A DNA stretch of 64,000 nt, taken from Jacaranda mimosifolia. Lineage: Eukaryota; Streptophyta; Magnoliopsida; Lamiales; Bignoniaceae. Positions 36,300 to 49,228 of this stretch are shown one piece after another. The translations under genes and the position numbers were made by a program. The DNA lies in the NCBI GenBank assembly GCA_018894105.1, contig CM032124.1, positions 39,032,277-39,096,276 of the forward strand, in the 5' to 3' direction. Within the stretch, counting starts at the first letter, position 1, and every line of letters starts with the position of its first letter. The notes beneath the pieces were generated by a model, which was not told the DNA's origin, did no database searches, and worked only from the letters and a program-made list of their open reading frames with translations.

Positions 36300-37560
36300 C
36301 TATTCGACAACGGTCTTGCAGACTCCTTGTGACGCTAAAGGTCCAATAGTTTAGCCGGTTGCTTGTCCGTATATCGTCCATCAAAAGGTTGGCGCCATTC
36401 GGTTCCCGTGCAAAATTATGAGTCCTAAGAACGTAGTCTCATGTTTAAAGAGCTCTTAGTGCAAAATTGCAGGTCTTTTTTGTGTAAATATAACTTGTTT
36501 GGCTATCACGGACAGTGAGGTATGGCTGCAGACGACTATGCTTTTGCATGGAATAAGTTGCTTGAATCTTATCCATCTTTTTTAGTGGCTAATGTGGTCT
36601 CATTCCCTTGGCATGGCAGGTGTAAATTTGCGGATGTCCCATTGTTACCATATGAAATGTTATCTGTCTCATTTTTGGTGCTCATCAAGGATGACCGGTC
36701 TGTAAGAAGGCTAGGATTCTGGACCTCTGGTTTTATAACTGTCTTCTCCCTTGCACTCCCTTTCCTTTTCTTTTTCGCACTGGGGAATGAGTGTGGAAGC
36801 GAGCAGTTTTGTTTAGTCAAGAAAGGGCAAAAACACGTTTTTCTATTTATTATCGAGCTTTGGAGCTTAAAATTTTCCCTAGAATGCGGTCTTGTCTTTG
36901 TTTAACTTGATTTTATTCATTAAATTCTTATATATCTCCAATTCTATATATGCTCGAGTGCTTTACTACCGATTCTCAGGTGTTTTTAGGAATAGATCCA
37001 GTTAAGACGAGACGGGGTCTGTAGTTCAAAATGTTGGAGAATGTTGCTAAAAAAATTGTGCCGTGAGTCTGAATTCCTCTCCCTACAATCGGCCCAAAAG
37101 GGAGGTACCTTTCTCTTTCGTGGAAGTAAAAAAATAAAGTTTAGATGAACTTCTTGGAAGTTGAATAGAAGTGGAGCTATAGTATCAACAACCTTGAGTC
37201 AGTGGATGATATTCTCGAATCAACTCCGGTCCCCCAGGCTCAAAATCCAGCTATTACCCATTTTCATGCCCGCGTGGCCTACCATTTTAGCCACTTTACT
37301 TTTCATAAACTTGATATCACAGTCCAGACTTTTGTCTGAAGAGTGGACAGAAGAAACTCATGTTTGAATAATAAATTGTTTCTTTTCTTCATTTTATGTG
37401 GACACAAATTTGTATGTATATTTGTCTTTAATTTGTGTTGTGGGGAACCCAATTTGGACTGTTTGTCCAACTTGAGACCCAGAAAACCTCGTCTATGGAT
37501 TTGTCTGCACAGGACGACTTCTGACTGAAAAATGTGTTTGTGCTCAAGTCTACACAGACG
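36300..37560. other. 3' UTR and downstream DNA of exportin-T
   Basis: Less AT-rich than the next region; probably 3' UTR at first. An open frame at 36522-36905 overlaps it, but its product has no pattern I recognise and is read here as chance. Confidence 0.45.
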
Positions 37561-39477
37561 GCGGCCATGGTTTCCTAAAAACTTTTTGAATTTTAGGCTA
37601 CATTAGACTTTAAATTTTAATGAAGAAATTAAGCAAGTTTTTATTTAAATAATATACGTTGGAATTTTTTTTTTTTTTCTTCTTAATAATCTATTCTCAC
37701 TAACGATACTTTGTTTTGTGGCACTATGTCGACGAATAAGAAGTACGATGTTTGAAAATAGATTCATCTTTCACATCATCCTTCAAAGTGTTTCTTTTTT
37801 AAAAATAAAATTTCACATGAAACGCTGGTTAGTCAAATAAAACTTCAAATCGTTGGACCAGTGTCTCTTGTGTACGTGGGAACAACAATTACGAACTTCT
37901 TTACATATTCATCAATTGGGGGCTATAATAATACTTAATTTTATCTCACATTGATGAATCAAGTGTGTGGAGTGTTGAGAAGTAGGTTTCTCTGTCTCAC
38001 CCTCCCTTTGAGGCATGGTGAATATGCTCTTGCTAAGCACAAATTTATCTGTCAGTGTATGTAAATATGTCAATATTTCAAAACGATTGAACTAATGGCA
38101 TAGGGTTTAAAAGTAGATTCTTTTGTTGACATTCTCTTTTCGATATATGATGAAAATACTTCATCAATATATATATATATAGGATAATATTTTAAAACGA
38201 TTGAATTTGACGATTAATGTAGCATCCTCACTCACAAAATCTAAAATTAAAAGGCATTATTAATTCTTATTGGCAGGGGAGGAATAATTATAAAGGGCAG
38301 GTAGAAATTATAATTTTGAATGGGAATCCAACATGTGTCTGATACTATTTGGGTTTGTTTCAAAAGTGGAGACTGATTGGCTTTGCTACGGCGTGTGAGG
38401 TTCTTTCTTTCCTTCCTGACATTTCACATATGATGACGCGTGCTGACCTAGTACCAAACACACCCACACACACACACACCCACATGTTTGTGTGTGTGTT
38501 TCTTTATGTCGGTTTTTGATTGTAGCAAATTTGGGCGTGTGCTCGGATAGTTCTCTGTTTCTGTGTTTCACGATTTAAAATTTTTATTTTAATTAATATT
38601 TTATTTTCTTATTTTATGATACATTAATTTTAAGGATACAAAAACTTAGTTTAAAATTAAAAATTTAATGTTATACATGTGATAAGGAACGAATTTCCAA
38701 AAGATTTATATGCCCTCATACTTAACTAAAATAACAAATATACCCGAGGATCCGTGTTTTTTTTTTCTAAATGGGTAAATGAGATAACCCGACCCGCACT
38801 CCTGGGATGGGGTGATCTAAACCCTCCATATCATAACACATGTGCTAAGAAGATAGTGTATACGACAGACAAATAATACTCAACTTGCCTCTTGATCAAC
38901 TATAAATATCCCTTCATTTATCAGAAAAGGGATCAACTAATCACATCAGATATCCATTTATACATCATGTGTTCCTATCTTCTGACCTCTAGACCCATAC
39001 TAGTTTCTACCAGCAAGCCCAATAAACACTCACCTGAGCTCCCGTCTCTAGTTGACATCTCGATCATTGATAAATATATTGTTTGTCATTTTTTGTGACA
39101 TCAACATGATAGCAACATTAAAAAAATAAATTCAAAATACTTCACCTTTAGTGTAGATTTTCTATTTGTTTCGTGCGCCACATTAAACTATTGTATTATC
39201 TTAAGCATTTTGCGTTTATTGTACCTTGTCTAAATAAATCGTTCACATTTATTTTGAATCATTCCGCATAAACCCTTGCATTATTGACTTTTATGATAAT
39301 TATTACATCTTATATTTCAAGAATTCTATATTAGCCACAATTATCTTTATCAAAATCCAAAAAATGTAATAATTACTCCACAGTAGCTCCACTAAAACAT
39401 CAAATTCTTGTATATGATTGTCATTTTCATCCAATTGTCACATTCACAAGAAAATTTAGGTCTCTTGTGAAAATTAA
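37561..39477. other. Intergenic DNA with an LTR-like segment
   Basis: It contains a CA/TG microsatellite patch (38458-38500) and a more complex segment at about 38678-39102 (starting TGTGATAAGG, ending TTGTGACA, with CTATAAATA at about 38900 and AATAAA downstream) that has the composition of a solo LTR. No target duplication is clear. Otherwise nothing is seen. Confidence 0.35.
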
Positions 39478-39786
39478 GGGCTTGTTTGTTTATGTTTTTA
39501 AATTTACTTTTGCTCATTTTTATTATTTAAAAAATGAATTATTAACAATTTATTATTATTTTCATCTCAAAACACATTATCACTAACTTATATATCTTTT
39601 TTTTTTTTAATTTCATTATTACTGTTACTCTCCACCTTAACCTACTAAACCCTGTATAATCGTTATTTTTTCAACAAACTATCCAAATATAAACTCATTT
39701 TCAATTTATTTTTGTAACTTTTTAAATTTTAAAAATATCAAAAAAATAAAATAAAAATAAAAATGAAAACATAACCAAACATGCTC
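39478..39786. mobile_element. Tourist-like (PIF/Harbinger) MITE
   Basis: 309 bp with termini GGGCTTGTTTGTTTATG and CATAACCAAACATGCTC, flanked by TAA on both sides (39475-39477 and 39787-39789). Non-coding and AT-rich. Confidence 0.8.
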
Positions 39787-39789
39787 TAA

Positions 39790-41426
39790 CTTTTTCCTTT
39801 ATTTAATAAATAGAAAGACTTTGATCCTTGGAAAGAAATGCAACATCTACTACTGTGGATTTGAATTTCTCCAGTGCAATGGGAAACATCTAAAGCCACC
39901 TCCTAAAAAAATATATTTCAGATATTCCACTATAAATTTTTTACCTACCAAGTCTTATGAAATCATTGAACTTAAAAGGGAAGAGGTATTATAAGTCAAG
40001 AATTCACCTAAGTTTCTATGAATGATCAAATTAACCAACTTTTTCCAAATCCATACAAATTCCCATTCCAATCCATCAATCGAGTTTCAAATTTATTTAA
40101 ATTATATAAAATGAAAAAAATTTCACAGTGTATCTCTAGCTTCATCTACTTCAGCCATATCATGTCATCATTACCCAATTCTTTCGTATTTCATTATAAA
40201 CAATAATTGAATTTATGTGTCGTCAAGTTACGTGCAGCGACAATAGTTTACAATAATTATTTAATTATTTCAAACTTTATTATTTATGAGAAATTAATTT
40301 AACAGCATTACGTCATATTGCTCAATTCATTTGATGACTTATTAACTTCTGTATACGATATTATCTTATTAAAGAGAGAATTTTTTTTTACAGTTTTTCA
40401 AAAATAAAATGCAAGTCCTGAAATTATTTTTTAAAAAATAAAATGTGAAAGAAAGTTAGGTTGCTAAGACTAGGACTTGACTTATGTTTCCAATGGTTGG
40501 TTAATTTTTTCCATAGAAGGGAACTTATACTATCATTTTTGTGCATAGGAAGGAACGTACCCTCTCATCATGACTGCAACTTATTTTGACTGAGGTACAT
40601 TAGTTTTCTTCTACTTAAGTCTAAAAAATTAAAACGGAATTATATCATTAAACAACAATATTATATGAAAACCAACCTTTTTTTCTAGAAATTTTTTTTA
40701 ATCATCATTCTATACCGGTCGAAATTCTATTTTTCATTATAAAGCAAAAAATAAATATTAAACTCCACACAACAATGAAATACGCTTTTTGATACGAATA
40801 TTATGTAAAATTGTCATCCGAAAATAATATTAATATCACTGTATTTCATATTCAGAACGGGTAGATACAAATATTAAGCTTTTCTAAAAGAAAAAAAAGA
40901 CCTTGATAGTTACGTGGATTAAGGGTTAGTCAAAATTTGAATCCTTATCCGTTAAGATTTAGAATGTCCTAATTAAGGCATCATGTTAACAAGTTGTGGA
41001 AAAATTATTTGGTCTGGATAAAGTTATAATGTAACATTATAACAACCTAAGGTCCTAAAACACAAATTTTCTGAAACTGCATGGAAACTCAGTTTGGGCT
41101 TTAAGTCCAAAATCAGGAAGCCTAAATTTAAACAGTGCCACACAAATATTCACACACCCTTTTTTTCCACCCAGAAAAGTAGTTCTTGAGTAAAGTGATT
41201 TCCAAGTCAAGGCAAAAGACCATGATATTTGCCTCAAATTCTTGGAAAAGACACAAGAGTACTTTGTGCCTTCAATATATATATATGTACTGGTTCAAAA
41301 CCAAGATCAAAGAGAAGAAGAACTATCTTCCTTAAATGATTTCAGCAGAAACAAGAAAACAGGAAATTTGCTGTAACTAGAAAGAATATAGCATCCCTTT
41401 TCAGTTCATAAGCTGTAATTCTAGAA
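39790..41426. other. Upstream region of the kinase gene
   Basis: AT-rich spacer. No gene is seen. A TATATATATATG stretch at about 41275-41287, 140 bp before the start codon, could serve as a TATA region for the kinase. Confidence 0.4.
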
Positions 41427-43205
41427 ATGGCCATCAAGAACAAGACATGGAGATTAATTTTTCCTTCTTGTTTCAAGGCCAAGATCAGCCAGAGTGTGGA
41501 TTCAAGAAGCCAAGTTTCTATTCAGAATTCTAACTCAAGGATATCTCTTTCTGATATAAGTTATCCCGGTTCGCCTCTTTGTGCTAGTGATCTCTCCAAT
41601 TCCAAAATTGCATCAAATCTTCATATTTTCACACTGGCAGAGCTCAAGGTGATCACATATGACTTCTCATCAAGCAATTTTCTTGGTGAAGGTGGGTTCG
41701 GGCCGGTCCACAAGGGGTTTGTGGATGATAAGTGTAGGCCTGGATTGGAGGCTCAGCCCGTTGCTGTCAAGTTGCTTGATTTGGATGGTGATCAGGGCCA
41801 TAGAGAATGGCTGGTGAGAAATTATGTATTCTGTCTTATTTTTTTCCTCTTTTTTTGAGTTCATTCTTAACTTTTGCTAAAGGGGATAGTTTTCTAAGAC
41901 TTCTATGTTTGAAAATTGTAGACAGAGGTTGTCCTTCTTGGGCAACTGAGGCACCCCAATCTTGTGAAGCTGATTGGATACTGTTGTGAGGATGAGCACA
42001 GGCTACTTGTTTATGAATATATGACCAGAGGAAACTTAGAAAATCACTTGTTCAGAAGTAAGCATTTTATCCCATGTTCATAAAAATCATATGTATATTT
42101 TAGCAGAAAATAATGAGGAACTAATGTTTATTTATACTGCTTTTTTTCTGATTATTCAGGATATACCAGTTCATTGCCCTGGCTCACAAGAATGAAGATT
42201 GCAGTTGGGGCAGCAAAGGGCTTAGCTTTTCTCCATGGAGAACAGAAACCGGTGATCTATCGTGATTTCAAGACTTCAAACATCCTTCTTGATTCTGTAA
42301 TAATTTCCCCTCGTTCATTCATACTTTTAACATAGTTTCTTTAGTTCAATGATCTAACATTCTTGATTCATCTGCTATAGGACTACAATGCTAAGCTTTC
42401 TGATTTCGGGCTAGCCAAGGATGGGCCGGAGGGGGACGACACACATGTATCAACGCGTGTAATGGGCACACATGGCTATGCTGCTCCTGAATACATCATG
42501 ACAGGTAAAAAGAAAAAAAAGAACCTTAGATCCCTATGGAAACTTCTTGTAAGAACATAAACTATGAGTTCTAAGGATGTCCTCTGTGTATAAAGATTCT
42601 TGGAAACTTCCATACTTTCAGGTCATTTGACAACAATGAATGACGTATACAGCTTTGGCGTCGTTCTGCTAGAGCTACTCACAGGCAGACGCGCCATGGA
42701 TAAGAAACGGCCTTCTAGAGAGCAAAACTTGGTGGAGTGGGCTAAGCCTTATTTGAAGGATCATCACAGGCTTGACAGAATAATGGATCCTAGGCTTGAG
42801 GGTCAGTACTCAACTGAAGGTGCCAAGAAAGTGGCTGCATTGGCTCTCAACTGCCTGAGCCACTACCCAAAATGCAGGCCAAACATGAACCATGTGGTCA
42901 AAATCTTGGAGCCTATCTTGGATTTTAATGATATCCCGGCTGGACCCTTCGTTTATATCGTGCCTGGGGAAGGAAAAATCGATACGAAACTAAGTGGAGA
43001 TAAGGAAAATGAGGCTAAGTTGAAGGAAAATGAAGATCAAGATAAAGGAGAAGGAAACAAAGTGGCAGCTGGATGTGATCAGAGAAGGAAAGGTTACAGG
43101 CATAAGCATAGGATCAGGTCTCATGCTGTTTATTCGGATTCTGCTCTGTACAAAACCTTAAGGAGTGAAATGAAATCTTCTAGGAACAAAGGGAAACATA
43201 AGTAG
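41427..43205 (+). CDS. Receptor-like cytoplasmic kinase, class VII (RIPK/PBL-like)
   Basis: Five exons: 41427-41813, 41922-42057, 42160-42296, 42381-42504, 42622-43205, with GT-AG borders, giving 455 aa. The kinase domain runs from about residue 80 to 365: Gly loop GEGGFGPV (87-94), Lys115 in VAVKLLDLD, catalytic Asp210 in [10 protein letters not shown] (an RD kinase), DFG at 228-230, and [12 protein letters not shown] in the activation segment. The segment [20 protein letters not shown] and the [15 protein letters not shown] text are typical of RLCK VII, close to RIPK. The N terminus lacks a Gly2 myristoylation site but has a Cys (C15) that could be palmitoylated; that is inference. Such kinases relay signals from surface immune or developmental receptors at the plasma membrane. 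The C-terminal tail is Lys/Glu-rich. Confidence 0.93.
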
Positions 43206-43671
43206 GGAGAACAAGTTTTGATCATTTGTACATTTTGTTCATTTGCTTTTCTTTTTTTGTGGCAAAATAATATGTAGATTTGTTTTTTTATCTTTCTTCT
43301 TTCTTAATAGATACAACAGTAACAGACAGTAGTCCAAAGTCTAAGTGTTAGAATTAAGGATTTTTCCGACTACAGTTAACAAGAATTTTGAGGCTCCAAG
43401 ATTAGGGTTATGATTAAGCGCTTATCACTAGACTAAAAATTGCAGCTAATAGATATAATCTTATTTTCTTATATATTTGCTAGTGCCAAAGTACCGTATA
43501 AGGTTACGGTCAACTTGAGGTGGTTGTACCCCATAAACGCCATGAGCCGGGAGGTTAGTTCTCGCTCAATTACGTTCTTCAGAATGAAAGGATAGTACCG
43601 ATAAAAAATGCCAACAATTAACAACTTAAAAACTTGATGTGGTGGGGTTGGGAGATCTTGTTCTGCTTAGG
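43206..43671. other. 3' flank of the kinase gene
   Basis: Probably 3' UTR at first, then non-coding. No gene seen. Confidence 0.45.
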
Positions 43672-44778
43672 GTCAATTTGGGTCACAGGTCTTCCAAATG
43701 TCCTTGAGTTCTAAGCCTGAAATCAAAGAGATGTCTCAGTGAAAAGCCTCTGGCACTCAATTCAGTATTTGAAAAAGAAATGATGTAAAATAAACAATAT
43801 TGAGAGAGCATATGAAGTTAAAGGGCGTGTATACCATAGAATGGGGTATTTATACTAGTGTATTATTTAAAAGCTGACGTGGTATGATCTAGATGCTTCC
43901 TACCAAGTTGGATTGATGGTCAAGATTGATTTAGGTCATAGGTCGGGATACACGACCTGGATCCAATCCATTCTAGTATTTTGCTGGGCAATATTAGCAT
44001 TTATTAGGCTAGTTTATCTCATGTGGACCTAATATATATTGTAGAATTGTCTTCATGTACTTGGCCATTTAACTTGAGTACGGACTGCAATAATATTTTT
44101 AAGTTGGTCATCACAACCACAATCATGAGCTAAGAATATCAAATTTCCAATGGGAACAGAGTGGCTAATCATCTAGAAATTCTTGGACTTTAGGAGTTGG
44201 AAAATGTAACTAGCTTCCATTTCTGATGCTTATCATCAGCTTAACTTAGACAAAGCAAATGTTAAAGAGAGAAAGGTCAATTTGGGTTACAAGTCTTCCA
44301 AATGTCCTTGAGTTCTAAGCCTGAAATCAAAGAGATGTCCTAGCGAAAACCCTCCGGCACTCAATTCGGAATTTGAAAAAGAAATGATGTAAAATAAACA
44401 ATATTGAGAGAGCATATGAAGTTAGTGGGTGCGTATGCCATAGAATGAGGTATTTATACTAGTGTATTATTTGAAAACGAATCCAATCCCTTCTAGTATC
44501 TTGCTGGCCAATATTAGTGTTTATTGGGCTAGTTCATCTCATGTGGACCTAATATATATTGTAGAATTGTCTTCATGTACTTAGACCATTTAACTTAAGT
44601 ACGGAATGCAATAATATTTTTAATTTGGTCCATCACAACCACAACTTGAGCTAAGAATATCTAATTTCCAATGGGAACAGAGTGGCTAATCATCTAGAAA
44701 TTCTTGGACTTTAGGACTTGGAAAATGTATGCTTATCATCAGCTTAACTTAGACAAAGCAAATGTTAAAGAGAGAAAG
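43672..44778. repeat. Tandem duplication of an approximately 600-bp non-coding unit
   Basis: Copy 1 (43672-44274) and copy 2 (44275-44778) both start GGTCAATTTGGGT, continue through CTTCCAAATGTCCTTGAG and AGAGAGCATATGAAG, and end ATGTTAAAGAGAGAAAG. Copy 2 lacks about 80 bases (copy 1 about 43873-43957) and a shorter piece near its end. Both carry GGTATTTATACTAGTGTATT. I see no coding frame. It could be a fragment of a larger unknown transposon. Confidence 0.85.
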
Positions 44779-46143
44779 ACTCGAGTCTCCGATGAAATAA
44801 AGACAAAGATTTCTTGGCACAACTAATGCAACAATCTGAGGAAGACCAAAAATGCAGACAGGCAGAAGATGACTTTCCGAGGAGAAAGCATTAGGTTTAT
44901 ATTACAAATTACGTATGAAGCTTGATTTCTATTTGTGGTCCTTGACAAATTTTTTGATCCCATCTTATAAAACCTCAAATCACTTGTTTCATCTTAGTTG
45001 TTCAGTTAACTATGGTTATGTTTGATTATATTTTTTGTTTAATTTTATTATATATTTTGGGAGAATGAATTATTCGATAATGTAAAAGTTATTTTTTGAT
45101 ATGCTTGTTTACGTTTTGGAGGAAATATTTTTTTTTATTGTAGCAGTCAAATAAGTGCTTTTTTGTTGGATTTTTGGGGTGAAAATGAAATTGAGTGATT
45201 ATTTCAATGTTAGAATAATAATAAAATATATATGATGTATATATATAATATATGTATGTATATGTTGAAGAATGTGCATTTTAAAGGGAAAATAAGGATA
45301 TGCTTGGTTATGTTTCCCCAAAACTTGTTCCGGGGAAACATAATTGAGGAAACATAACCAAACAAAGCCTATATATTTTTTATCACATCCTGATGAGAAA
45401 GAAATCAAATAGTTGCAATGGATAGAACCTCCCAAATATTTTGATACGAAATTCTTAAAAAGATTATTATATTACAAATAAATTTGACAGTCTAAGATGT
45501 ATTTTTACCGCCGTTTATTTTTGTGAGATCCATTGAGACCCACGTATAAAGAAACATTATAAATCAATAGTCGTAGGATGTCATAATTTAAAAAAAAAAA
45601 TCATTACATATTTTCTATTCTACGTTATATGATGACGTTCTGTGTTGGAACTTCCCTTTCCTCACCTAAACTCTTGATCTTGACCTGAATAAAACGTCCT
45701 ATCAAAAAATGACTTCCATTTGCAAATTGTTCAATTAGCTTATGTTTGTACCTTGGACGAAAACTTGCCAACTGACATCACATACTCCTCCTTGTCAAAC
45801 AAAGAGGCCAAACCACACAATTTTAGTACTTTGCATGTATATATACAGACAACCTTGGAAAGCATCTTCAGCAATATGAACATGAGAAAAAACAGTCCTA
45901 GCTGATATGCAGTGTCTTTTTCTATATGCAGAGTCTCATTTTCCCTTAAATCTTGGCTTGCTGCTGGAAATTCTTGGGGGTTTAATCAGATAAACTAACA
46001 TTACTAGTATTTACTTGACATCCTTCATACCAAAGTGACTCCCTTGACTCTTCAATGTTTCTAATACAAAGCAATGGATGAAAACAAATAGCACGCGCCT
46101 CCAATTAAAAACAGACTGGAATGCCTTATTTATACGGAGTGGA
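44779..46143. other. Intergenic DNA with a hairpin and possible MITE
   Basis: Between about 45010 and 45370 the ends share ATGGTTATGTTT (left) and AAACATAACC (right, followed by AAACAAAGCC), an inverted match that suggests a Tourist-like MITE. A strong internal inverted repeat lies at 45306-45359. No gene seen. Confidence 0.4.
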
Positions 46144-46647
46144 TGACCTATTCAGCAATATAGAAGCATAATTTTCGAAAGTATTTCTCATAAAATTGGT
46201 TCTTTTTTCCGAATTTTACTCTAGCAACTCCTGTGTTCGAAGCAAGATACTGTCTAATTAGAGCACGAATTACAAATGTCTGAAAAAGCTCCATTTCTAT
46301 TCTGTACAACAACCCACATTGATGTAATGAAAGTAAAAGACCTATGACAACAATGGAATGCCGGCCATTGAAGAATTTACGAACATTGCAAGTCAAGAAG
46401 CATATATAATTTGTAAATTATCACCTTATCATCTCATAAAAAAAATCTGCGCCTCTTATGCAGAATCACAAGTTCAGTACCATCAATAATCTGAGTTTGT
46501 CCATTTGCCTCACTGACCATTGTTCTGCTGGCATTGTTAGCATCTGCATTTCATCATGCATCAGATTAAAGATGCAGTTTCTCTGTAACGTATGCTGATA
46601 TCAACTTCCAAACAAAAGCATGATTCATCCGCCCGACAAGATGAGAA

Positions 46648-48365
46648 CTAGGAAGGCCTCGTTGCATTGGAATTTCTTGAACCTCTTCTCCTCCTTCTAG
46701 GCATTCTTTCATCCGTATAAAACTCGTCCGAGTCATCACACAACCAGTCAGCATGATATTTCTCTTCATAAGGAACAGCTTTCCCGTCAACGTATGGTTC
46801 CCCTGAAGAAGAACCAGCTCTTGGTTATACTCAAAAAATTGCAACTGCTATAACAATGATATGCCCTAATAAATTATCACAACATGGTGCACCATATTAA
46901 ATGGACTGTCGCACACCCTAATGCAGTACACAAATCCTAGCACTATAAATCCCATCCTCAGTGGATCACTTGGACACTCAAGCAAATTCTCTAGGCAATT
47001 GCGTACGTGAATTAGAAACCCACAACATTGATCATCAAACTGTGAGTTTTCAAGGAAATTACTAAGAACAAATTACGACAATATCAGCAACTAACTTATT
47101 TGTAGAATTTGCAGCCTACATTTCTTTTATATCGGCTTTCAGAGGTATTCCGAGAATATTTAGAATTTGTTAATGATTATTTGATTTCAAAATACCATTC
47201 ATCTCAGACTGCAAAGGTATTATAAAGAGAGTTCAAATACAAAAGAGAAAACAAGCATATAGCAGATGCAAGCAAACTATCATAAATCACTCAAACTTGG
47301 TTGCAGGAACTAAATATTAGGCCGACTATTTTAGTACAAATAGACCTAAAAGAGTAAATTGGTATGAAGTAACAGTACCTCCATAGCCACTTTCTTCAGC
47401 ACACAAGTAAGAGTCTGGCAAAACCCATTTTACACGAGGAAGGGCTGCAAAGAACAAGACAGCATTCAATTATTCATTAACAAAGTATTGTTTTTAAAGA
47501 ATCTAAATGCTAAAACACATGGAAAGTTAAAAGGATAGCTCCAAGAAAAACTACATTTAATCTTGTGAGTCACATTTTCAGCGAGTTTGCAGCTGAATGC
47601 ATAATAATACTTGGTTGAAACAGAGTATATGGATCCCCTTGCCGCCTTCTCACTGCAAAATATATCACCACATTTGATCTTAACTACACATTATCCACGA
47701 CCAAATTCTTTTTACAAAAATCCACTATGAGATAACAAATTAATCAGTGGAATGCAAATGCATTTGCAAGAACAGCAAAATGAGACATTCAAAAACGAGT
47801 AAGCTATACAAAATTCGACATGAAATTATTCTTCTTTGAGCTGAGTTTTGTCCATATGAAAAATCAAACCTTAAATGCTGAAAACCTTGAGATTGTCTTA
47901 CTACAAACTCAAACATAAATTATAATTTAGAAAATCTGACATTTACAACATTTCTTCAACAAATTTGTAAGAGGGCAGCAGAACACCCATTGCCCGTGAA
48001 ACTTTTTATACTAAGAATAGCTAAAATCCAAAAAGATCATCTTTTTTAGCAATTGCAACGGAAAACTTTTACCTCCCGAGAGCCATGGCCAGAGTGGCTA
48101 TGTACTGTTGAATGATTTCTTCTCTTTGAGGGTAATTTTCAGGTGGGTGCATGACCACGAGCCAGTGCTTGTAGTCGCAGCCGTCGACCAATGAGTCAAC
48201 TCGCGGCAACTCAGACACTCGTATTTGCGGCGCCGAGTCGGAGCTCGCTGCCCCATCGGAGAAGTACCGCCGCAGAGTATATGGTAAATTTGAACCGGAG
48301 TGACGGCGAAAAATTGGGAATGCCGTTAAATTTGACGGCGTTGAGAGAAGGACTCTTCGCATCAT
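46648..48365 (-). CDS. Multiple organellar RNA editing factor (MORF/DAG family)
   Basis: Four exons on the minus strand: 48073-48365, 47555-47652, 47379-47444, 46648-46802, GT-AG borders, 203 aa. ATG 48365 is directly followed by a second ATG at 48362; either could start. The N terminus is basic and Ser-rich (MMRRVLLSTPSNL ... TLRRYFSDGA); the RRYFS site suggests a mitochondrial presequence. The MORF box follows: DYKHWLVVMHPPENYPQREE, IIQQYIATLAMALGS, IYSVSTKYYYAFSCKL, LPRVKWVLPDSYL, and GEPYVDGKAVPYEEKYHADW. MORF proteins bind PPR editing factors and are needed for C-to-U RNA editing in organelles. The short basic tail (MPRRRRRGSRN) is unlike the long Gly-rich tail of some members. The frame is intact. 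Confidence 0.9.
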
Positions 48366-48602
48366 GGTTAGTACTTTGCCCGAAAATGGTTCTCTGTAAT
48401 CATCGGAGGTTGCAAAAATGTTTGCGCATTATTTTTGATGGGCTTTAACTTTGGGCCTGGTGAAATAAGGACTCTATTTGGGCCACAAACACAGCCCAGA
48501 TAAAAGCCCTGATTTGGTTTTTAAATGCAATCCGATAATCCGACGTGGATTGAACAAAAGGATGCATCAATTGTTCAATTGTTTTACATATGTATTTTCT
48601 AG

Positions 48603-49228
48603 TAGGCCTGTCAACTGGTCGGATTTGAATCGAATAAATCATATTTAAATTCAATTATCAGAATTTATATTCAAATCTGACCCAACATTTTATAAGATCT
48701 TTGTTAGTCAGTATTATATCCAAATATGATATATAACCTGATTTAATATTTTTTTTTCTTTTGTGTATAAAAATATTGTATTTATAATGCAAATTTACAT
48801 TGTATTTGAATTTTTAATATTTTTTTATTATGTATTAGTCCAAAAATTAAATATTTGACTATTAAACCCTATGTCATATAATATTAATATATAGATGAAC
48901 CATTACACATTATTATACTTGATATTTTATCAGTACCCATCTTATTTTTTAGACTAAAAAATCAATATTAATAGTATAATATAGATACGAATATAAATAT
49001 TAGGTCAATATAATATATAAATTTTATTTTAAAGTCCTCATTAATATTATATATAAGAATATTAATTTAATAAAAAATTATTAAAGTTCGAATCCGTATC
49101 TTTAACGGATCAGATTGCTTAATTTTGATTACGAATATTTATAATTAAATTTAATTTATTGAATATTTTAATTAGATAAAAAATTTAAAATTCAAATTAA
49201 ATTTAAATTCGATTCATTAATAACCTTA
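48603..49228. mobile_element. hAT-type MITE
   Basis: 626 bp from TAGGCCTGTCAACTGG to ATTAATAACCTTA, an imperfect inverted match, flanked by TTTTCTAG (48595-48602) and CTTTCTAT (49229-49236), six of eight bases alike. AT-rich, non-coding interior with GGATTTGAATCGAAT-type text at both ends. Confidence 0.6.

Noticed and set aside
36522..36905. Open frame of 127 codons after exportin-T
   Set aside because: No recognisable domain, overlaps probable 3' UTR, and has no splice context. Composition looks like chance.
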